A stretch of 11,620 bases of DNA from Sphingomonadaceae bacterium (GTDB lineage: Bacteria > Pseudomonadota > Alphaproteobacteria > Sphingomonadales > Sphingomonadaceae), in contig JAFAZM010000141.1 in the NCBI GenBank assembly GCA_019239785.1, forward strand, positions 1 to 11,620, written 5' to 3'. Each line of letters begins with the position of its first letter. The stretch's first letter is position 1. A program made the translations under genes and the position numbers. Shown in pieces: positions 7,349 to 11,620 of the stretch. Under the pieces are notes generated by a model. It did no database searches. It was not told where the DNA came from and was given only the letters and a program-made list of their open reading frames with translations.

Positions 7349-7571
7349 AACCCACTCCCGCTCGCGGGAGAGGGCAGGGTGAGGGTCTTCTTCTTATCCT
7401 CTCCTCTGCTTTCCGCCGCAGGCGCGATTAGGGCCAAAAACAAGAAGAAGACCTTCATCCTCCCGCCGCTTCGCGGCGGGCCCCGTTCGCGGGTAAACAG
7501 CGCCCCGCGCTGTTTAGGTCATGGCGAGCCATGACCGACCCGCAAACTCTCCCGCACGCGGGAAAAGGGTT
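7349..7571. repeat. 223-bp structured palindromic element (copy B)
   Basis: A second member of the element described for 4096-4375, in the same orientation. Terminal inverted repeats are 7349-7368 and 7551-7571. Internal arms 7372-7395 and 7442-7464 match with two mismatches and a bulge. CCCGCCGC/GCGGCGGG (7462-7469/7473-7480) is a perfect hairpin. The right-hand module has outer stem 7485-7494/7538-7547 enclosing a 9-bp hairpin at 7495-7515 and another at 7517-7536. From about 7433 to 7579 it is nearly identical to 4241-4384. The left-hand two-hairpin module of copy A is absent, which explains the shorter length. It begins 28 bp past the stop of the YbiI-like gene. Confidence 0.8.
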
Positions 7572-7599
7572 GGAAGGGCGCCTCCTCAAGAGGCGGTCT

Positions 7600-7863
7600 T
7601 CACCGCAGCTGGCTGTCCTTGCTGCCGCGGCGGTTGATGGTGCTGAACACCGTGCGGGAATCGCGCTCCGACTGGCAGGCGACGCAGGTGCGGACGCCGG
7701 GCAGCGCCTGGCGGCGGCGCTCGGGGATCGGCTCGCCGCATTCGTCGCAATGGGTCGTGCCCTCGCCGGCGGGCAGGTTCGCGCGCGCGCTCATCACCGC
7801 GTCGGCGACGCTGTCGTCGATCTGATCCTGCACCGCGCCGTCGCGCGTCCAACCGCCGGCCAT
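7600..7863 (-). CDS. ybiI: YbiI-like DksA/TraR family zinc-finger protein
   Basis: This 87-residue cytoplasmic protein has a C4 zinc finger: C39-x2-C42 and C60-x2-C63 with 17 residues between. That is the DksA/TraR arrangement, flanked by GEPIPERRRQALPGVR. The N-terminal MAGGW...DQIDDSVADAV region and the RRGSKDSQLR end match what I remember of E. coli YbiI (88 residues), so the family call is strong. DksA relatives bind in the RNA polymerase secondary channel. This short form lacks the long coiled coil with the paired acidic tip of DksA, so it may not act like DksA, and the role of YbiI itself is unclear. The ATG at 7863 has AGGAG 7 bases upstream; the longer open frame to 8199 overlaps the divergent neighbour and is rejected. 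It is divergent from the DUF6924-like gene. Confidence 0.9.
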   Translation of the reverse strand: MAGGWTRDGAVQDQIDDSVADAVMSARANLPAGEGTTHCDECGEPIPERRRQALPGVRTCVACQSERDSRTVFSTINRRGSKDSQLR

Positions 7864-7953
7864 CGTTAAGCTCCTGGTGACTTCAGGATAGGAAAATAGG
7901 CGTTCGCGCCGCCGGTTCCAACGCCGGCGCCATTGGAGGGCAAGGGAGACCAT
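7864..7953. promoter_or_regulatory. Divergent promoter region, ybiI / DUF6924-like gene
   Basis: This 90-bp gap separates two diverging start codons, so both promoters should lie here or inside the neighbours. The half near ybiI (7880-7900) is AT-rich and offers TATCCT or TATTTT as minus-strand -10 candidates without a convincing -35. A CCAA...TTGG dyad around CGCCGGCG lies at 7918-7936. GGGAG at 7944-7948 is the ribosome-binding site for the rightward gene. Confidence 0.35.
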
Positions 7954-8361
7954 ATGCCGACCATCGCAGCGACCGGCGACACACCGTTGATCCGGACCGA
8001 TTTTTCCGACGATGCCGCCTGGCGCGCGCTGGCCGCCGCGGCGGTCGCGCCGAGCCCGGAAGGCTTCCAGGCCTATGTCGAGATCGTCGAGGATCGCGGC
8101 TTCGAAGGCGCCACGCCGGCGCAGCTGGCCGAGGCGGCGGGCGGCCGCCGCGGCTGCCTGATCGTCGCCGATGCCGTGGCGATCCACGACGACGAGCATC
8201 CCTTCCTCTGCCTCGAGCTGGCGCCGGCGGGGCGGAGCTTCCGCGTGATCCCGCGCGAGCTCTGGGGCGTCGAGAACAATCTCTCGCTCGCCAATATGGA
8301 TTTCGAGGAGTTCGCCGACGCCGCCGACCCGGACGGCGTGTTCCGGGGCTTTCCCGAATAG
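7954..8361 (+). CDS. DUF6924-like small acidic protein, unknown function
   Basis: This 135-residue acidic protein has no signal peptide or membrane helix, so it is likely cytoplasmic. The start near LIRTDFSDDAAW (12-23), the middle FQAYVEIVED, and especially RVIPRELWGVENNLSLANMD (97-116) ending in GVFRGF match my memory of the DUF6924 family, best known from actinobacteria. No reaction or partner is known to me. The ATG at 7954 is chosen over a TTG at 7933 because GGGAG sits 5 bases upstream. The ankyrin-repeat gene begins 14 bp after the stop on the same strand, so the two probably form one transcript. It is likely a single globular domain, and no catalytic motif stands out. Confidence 0.75.
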   Translation: MPTIAATGDTPLIRTDFSDDAAWRALAAAAVAPSPEGFQAYVEIVEDRGFEGATPAQLAEAAGGRRGCLIVADAVAIHDDEHPFLCLELAPAGRSFRVIPRELWGVENNLSLANMDFEEFADAADPDGVFRGFPE

Positions 8362-8375
8362 GCTATGCCGGCGGC

Positions 8376-9002
8376 GTGGAACCCGACGCCGCCCTCGACA
8401 GCCTGCTGCGCGCGATCGCGGACGCCGATGCAGCGGCGGCGGCCGCTCTGCTCGCCGCCGAGCCGGGCCTGGCGCGGGTCGCGGCGGGGAAGGGGGCGTC
8501 GCGGCAGGAGTCGGCGCCGCACTTCCTCGATGGCGTGCGGCACCATGTCTATGCGGGCGACACCGCGCTGCACATCGCCGCGGCCGCTTATGACGAAGCG
8601 CTGGTCCGCCGGCTCCTCGCGCTCGGCGCCGACGTCCGCGCCTGCAACCGGCACGGCGCCGAGCCGCTCCATTATGCGGCGGACGGCAGGCCGAGCCTGG
8701 CGAGCTGGGATCCGGAGCGCCAGGCCGCGACCATCGCCTGCCTGATCGCGGCCGGCGCCGATCCTGACGCCGCCGACAAAAGGGGCGTCGCGCCGCTGCA
8801 CCGCGCCGTCCGCACCCGCTCGGCCGCCGCCGTCCGCGCCTTGCTCGAAGGCGGCGCCGATCCGTCCCGCCCGAATGGAAAAGGCTCCACGCCGCTCATG
8901 CTGACCGCCCGGACGACCGGGCGGAGCGGCAGCGGCCAGGCCGAGGCGAAGGCCGAGCTGCCGGCGATCGTCGCACTGCTCGAAGGCCGCGGCGCCCGCT
9001 GA
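8376..9002 (+). CDS. Ankyrin-repeat protein
   Basis: This 208-residue cytoplasmic protein carries about four ankyrin repeats, which are helix-turn-helix protein-binding modules. Repeats start at GDTALHIAA (61-69), GAEPLHYAA (94-102, with a longer spacer), GVAPLHRAV (137-145) and GSTPLMLTA (170-178). The G-A-D-P/V ends of repeats 1-3 are at 84-87, 127-130 and 160-163. An Ala-rich helical lead (5-37) and HFLDGVRHHVYAGDTALH (49-66) come before them. Binding partner unknown. The start is GTG at 8376 with no strong ribosome-binding site; the nearby ATG at 8365 is in another frame. Translation may depend on the upstream gene, whose stop is 14 bp away. Its stop is only 4 bp from that of era on the opposite strand. 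Confidence 0.88.
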   Translation: MEPDAALDSLLRAIADADAAAAAALLAAEPGLARVAAGKGASRQESAPHFLDGVRHHVYAGDTALHIAAAAYDEALVRRLLALGADVRACNRHGAEPLHYAADGRPSLASWDPERQAATIACLIAAGADPDAADKRGVAPLHRAVRTRSAAAVRALLEGGADPSRPNGKGSTPLMLTARTTGRSGSGQAEAKAELPAIVALLEGRGAR

Positions 9003-9006
9003 GCGG

Positions 9007-9897
9007 TCACTCCACCCAGTCGAGCCCGATCTCGCGATAGAGGCCGCGATCCTCCTCCCATTTCGGGTTCACCTTCACGTGGAGGAAGAGGTGGACCTTG
9101 CGGCCGAGCGCGGTGGCGATTTCCTTCCGCGCGGCTTCGCCGATCGCGCGGATGCGGGCGCCGCTTTTGCCGAGCACGATCGCCTTCTGGCTGTCGCGGG
9201 CCACCAGGATCTGCTGGTGGATCGCGACCGAGCCGTCCTTGCGCTCCTCATATTTCTCGGTCTCGATCGCGCTCGCATAAGGGAGCTCGGCATGGAGCTG
9301 GTGGTAGAGCTGCTCGCGGGTGATCTCGGCCGCGGTCAGCCGGTCGCTCGCGTCGGAGACCTCGTCCTCGGGGAAATGCCAGGGCCCCTCCGGCACGCGC
9401 GCGGCGAGCGCCGCCTTGAGATCGGCGACGCCGTCGCCGGTCGAGGCCGAGATCATGAAGATCCGCTCGAACTTCGCCCGCTCCTCGAACTGGGTGGCGA
9501 GGACCAGCAATTTCTCCTTGGCGACGAGGTCGACCTTGTTGAGGATCAGCAGCTTCGGCTCCGGCCGCTCGGCGAGCCGGTCGGTCAGCGCGCCGACGCC
9601 GCGGGTGATGCCGGCGCCGGCGTCGACGACCAGGGCAATCAGGTCGGCATCCTGCGCGCTGCCCCAGGCGGCGGCGACCATCGCCCGATCGAGCCGCCGC
9701 CGCGGCTCGAAGATGCCCGGCGTGTCGAGCAGCAGGATCTGCGCCTCGCCGGCGATGGCGATGCCCATCAGCCGGGTGCGCGTGGTCTGCGCCTTGGGCG
9801 TGACGATCGCGACCTTCTGGCCGACCAGGGCATTGACCAGGGTCGACTTGCCGGCGTTCGGCGCGCCGACCACGGCGACGAAGCCGCAGCGGCTCAT
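9007..9897 (-). CDS. era: GTPase Era, 30S ribosome assembly factor
   Basis: Era binds the 3' end of 16S rRNA and promotes 30S maturation, coupling it to cell-cycle progress. At 296 residues it matches the family length. GTPase motifs are complete: G1 GAPNAGKST at 11-19, G2 TTRTR at 38-42, G3 DTPG at 58-61, G4 NKVD at 120-123 and G5 SAS at 150-152. The C-terminal KH RNA-binding domain carries the GxxG loop as GKSG at 243-246. The ATG at 9897 gives the standard N-terminus MSRCGFVAVVG; an in-frame extension to 9996 would translate the repeat in the rnc-era gap and is rejected. It is the last gene of lepB-rnc-era and ends 4 bp from the convergent ankyrin gene. The ribosome-binding site is weak. 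Confidence 0.97.
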   Translation of the reverse strand: MSRCGFVAVVGAPNAGKSTLVNALVGQKVAIVTPKAQTTRTRLMGIAIAGEAQILLLDTPGIFEPRRRLDRAMVAAAWGSAQDADLIALVVDAGAGITRGVGALTDRLAERPEPKLLILNKVDLVAKEKLLVLATQFEERAKFERIFMISASTGDGVADLKAALAARVPEGPWHFPEDEVSDASDRLTAAEITREQLYHQLHAELPYASAIETEKYEERKDGSVAIHQQILVARDSQKAIVLGKSGARIRAIGEAARKEIATALGRKVHLFLHVKVNPKWEEDRGLYREIGLDWVE

Positions 9898-9917
9898 GAG
9901 CCCGCAGCTTCGATAAG

Positions 9918-10024
9918 CCCTCCCCCATGATGGGGGAGGGTTGGGAGGGGGTGGCCTTCGACCAAGGGCGGTGAGTCTCCGGAGACTCCACCCCACCCCA
10001 ACCCCTCCCCATCAAGGGGAGGGG
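9918..10024. repeat. Palindromic intergenic repeat between rnc and era
   Basis: This is a nested palindrome. CCCTCCCCCA/TGGGGGAGGG (9918-9927/9931-9940) and CCCCTCCCC/GGGGAGGGG (10002-10010/10016-10024) form hairpins at each end. Between them GGGTTGGGAGGGGGTGG (9938-9954) faces CCACCCCACCCCAACCC (9987-10003) with about two mismatches. The centre holds the perfect 16-bp palindrome GAGTCTCCGGAGACTC (9973-9988). It sits inside what should be one operon and would give a strong RNA fold between the rnc stop (24 bases away) and the era start (20 bases away). Confidence 0.75.
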
Positions 10025-10048
10025 CTTCAGACACAGTTCGCCGCGAGC

Positions 10049-10711
10049 TCATTGCAGCCTGTCCAACAATACTTGCGCCGCCTCGGTCTCGGCATCCTGC
10101 TTGCTGAGCCCTTCCGCCTCGGCTTCGCCGACGCCGCGGATCGCGACCCGGACGACGAAGGTCGGTGCGTGCTGCGGGCCGGAGCGGCCGATCACCTCAT
10201 AGGCGGGCGCCTTGCGGTCGTTGGCCGCGGCCCATTCCTGCAGCGCCGATTTGGGATGCTGCGGCGCGCTGTCGCGGCGGTTGACCCGGTCGCCCCAGGC
10301 CTTGCGGATGAAGGTTTTCGCGGTCTCGAAGCCGGCCTCCAGCCAGAGCGCGCCGGTCAGGGATTCGACCATGTCGCCGAGCACATTGTCGCTCTCGAAG
10401 GCGCCGTCGTCGCGGGCCTGCTTGCCGAGCCGCATCTGGCCGGCAAGCTCGAGGTCGCGCGCCACCTCCGCGCAGGTCGAGCGCGAGACCAGGACGTTCA
10501 GCCGGCGGGAAAGCTTGCCCTCGGGCTCGGCCGGGAACAGCTCGTAGAGCCAGTCCGCGATCACCAGCCCGAGCACCCGGTCGCCGAGGAATTCGAGGCG
10601 CTCGTAATTCTCGTCGCCGCGGCTCGAATGGGTGAGCGCCCGCTCGAACAGAGCGAGGTCCTTCGGTGCGTGGCCGGTGTGGCGCTCGATCCAGTCGGCA
10701 AGCTGGGCCAT
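10049..10711 (-). CDS. rnc: Ribonuclease III
   Basis: RNase III cuts double-stranded RNA, including the stems around 16S and 23S rRNA in the precursor and many mRNA hairpins. At 220 residues it is close to the E. coli length of 226. The signature ERLEFLGD at 37-44 supplies acidic catalytic residues (E40 and D44), completed by D113 and E116 in GDMVESLTG. The C-terminal double-stranded RNA-binding domain spans about 152-219, with SALQEW at its start and the SKQDAETEAA helix at its end. The ATG at 10711 shares one base with the lepB stop (TGATG), indicating translational coupling and fixing the start over an in-frame ATG at 10774 inside lepB. era follows after 151 bp. Confidence 0.96.
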   Translation of the reverse strand: MAQLADWIERHTGHAPKDLALFERALTHSSRGDENYERLEFLGDRVLGLVIADWLYELFPAEPEGKLSRRLNVLVSRSTCAEVARDLELAGQMRLGKQARDDGAFESDNVLGDMVESLTGALWLEAGFETAKTFIRKAWGDRVNRRDSAPQHPKSALQEWAAANDRKAPAYEVIGRSGPQHAPTFVVRVAIRGVGEAEAEGLSKQDAETEAAQVLLDRLQ

Positions 10712-11592
10712 CAGCCGGTCCGTCCGATCCGGCTCCAGCGCGCCGCGCTGAACCAGGTCCAGGGCTTCAGCCATTCCGCCGAGCCGTCGGTCGACCAGAA
10801 AGCGATCATCACCCGGCCGAGCAGATTGTCGACCGGCAGCATGCCGACGCCGCCGACCATCGTGGGCACCCGGCTGTCCGAGCTGTCGTCACGATTGTCG
10901 CCCATCACGAAGACATGGTCCGCGGGCACGGTGACCGGCCCGAATGTGTCGAGGTCGCTGTTCGGATTCTGGTCGAGCACCTCGTAGCTCGTGCCGTCCG
11001 GCAGCGTCTCCCGGTAGCGGGGCATGACGCACAAGCTCTCGCCCCGGTCGCCGGCCATGGTGCGCCCGGCGAAGCCGCCGGGGGCCCGGCACGGGCTGTT
11101 CGGGCTGACCGGGAAGGAGAAATCCGCGATCCGCTCGCGGGGCAGCGGCCGGCCGTTCAGGATGACCGTGCCGCCGCGCACCTCGATCGTGTCGCCCGGC
11201 AGGCCGATCACGCGCTTCACCAGATCCTCGTTGCGATTGCCGGGATAGCGGAAGACGACGACGTCGCCGCGCGCGGGCAGGCCGCCGAAGAGGCGGCCTT
11301 CGAAGCCCGGGCCGCCGAACGGAAAGGCGTAGCGCGAATAGCCGTAGGGCCATTTCGCGACGAACAGATAATCGCCGATATAGAGGCGCGGCAGCATCGA
11401 GCCCGAGGGGATGTAGAAGGGCGAGACGATGAAGGTCCGGAGCACCAAAGCGGCGAGGAAGAGGCCGAGCAGGAAGCGCGCCAGGCTGCCCCAGCTCTCC
11501 TTCTCCGGCGCCGGCTTCGCCGCTCGTGCAGGCTCGGACGCAGACGGGGGTTCGGGCGCAGGCGCAGGATCGATGGCGGCGTCGCTCTCCAT
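10711..11592 (-). CDS. lepB: Signal peptidase I
   Basis: Signal peptidase I removes signal peptides from exported proteins at the outer face of the inner membrane. This 293-residue protein has a Pro/Ala-rich cytoplasmic N-terminus (1-33), one transmembrane helix (about 36-56) and the serine-lysine catalytic pair: S65 in IPSGSMLP and K126 in DLVKRVIGLPGD. Box E is present as GDNRDDSSDSR near 232-242. C168 and C188 in the large periplasmic insert may form a disulfide. One membrane segment rather than the two of E. coli is usual outside enterics. The ATG at 11590-11592 lies 28 bp from the window edge, so the promoter or preceding operon gene is outside. It is first in the visible lepB-rnc-era unit. 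Confidence 0.96.
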   Translation of the reverse strand: MESDAAIDPAPAPEPPSASEPARAAKPAPEKESWGSLARFLLGLFLAALVLRTFIVSPFYIPSGSMLPRLYIGDYLFVAKWPYGYSRYAFPFGGPGFEGRLFGGLPARGDVVVFRYPGNRNEDLVKRVIGLPGDTIEVRGGTVILNGRPLPRERIADFSFPVSPNSPCRAPGGFAGRTMAGDRGESLCVMPRYRETLPDGTSYEVLDQNPNSDLDTFGPVTVPADHVFVMGDNRDDSSDSRVPTMVGGVGMLPVDNLLGRVMIAFWSTDGSAEWLKPWTWFSAARWSRIGRTG

Positions 11593-11620
11593 TGGCGCGC
11601 TTTCGCGTGGGGCCGGGGCC

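Noticed and set aside
4096..7571. The two repeat copies as ends of a composite transposon or as a CRISPR-like array
   Set aside because: There is no transposase between them, no clear target duplication, and only two copies with a 3-kb receptor gene between; repeat length and spacing do not fit CRISPR.
7864..8199. Upstream extension of the YbiI-like frame
   Set aside because: It crosses the divergent promoter region and the opposite-strand DUF6924-like gene. The ATG at 7863 has AGGAG at good spacing and gives the family length.
8365..8745. ATG-started frame just before the ankyrin gene
   Set aside because: It is out of frame with the ankyrin repeats and its translation is Arg/Ser-rich with no domain; the GTG at 8376 is preferred.
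10712..10774. Longer RNase III start inside lepB
   Set aside because: The ATG at 10711 gives the usual N-terminus and the TGATG junction typical of coupled genes; the extension only re-reads lepB sequence.

Overview
The window looks like a chromosomal segment of a GC-rich alphaproteobacterium, most likely a sphingomonad (Sphingomonas or a close relative). This placement is an inference from several things: strong G/C third-position bias in every gene, the lepB-rnc-era order, a large TonB-dependent receptor with a PIIVTG-type N-terminus, a small Cys-containing exported protein of a kind I associate with sphingomonads, and GC-rich palindromic repeats between genes. All genes share the same base composition, and I see no transposase, integrase, phage gene or CRISPR array.

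Left part (1-4084): a leftward PilZ-domain protein (c-di-GMP receptor type) is followed by a rightward block. The block has tRNA-Leu(UAG) with encoded CCA, tig (trigger factor with an unusual His-rich and Lys/Ala-rich tail), a family 2 glycosyltransferase with two C-terminal membrane helices, and a small exported protein that begins 4 bp after the glycosyltransferase stop.

Middle (4085-7863): a 920-residue TonB-dependent outer-membrane receptor runs leftward. It is flanked on both sides by two related palindromic intergenic elements (about 280 and 223 bp). Upstream of it, also leftward, is a YbiI-like DksA/TraR-type zinc-finger protein.

Right part (7864-11620): a short rightward pair (a DUF6924-like small acidic protein and an ankyrin-repeat protein) converges on the leftward lepB-rnc-era operon, which provides signal peptidase I, RNase III and the Era GTPase. 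lepB and rnc overlap by one base (TGATG). rnc and era are separated by 151 bp holding another palindromic element.

The most striking non-genic feature is a modular family of GC-rich palindromes in five gene gaps, each starting within about 40 bp of a stop codon. In the element downstream of the TonB receptor, two separate modules each fold as an outer stem enclosing two perfect hairpins. The two modules have the same architecture but different sequences, which suggests that structure rather than sequence is maintained. I find no evidence for a new defence or biosynthetic system. The candidates for something undescribed are this repeat family and the trigger factor tail.
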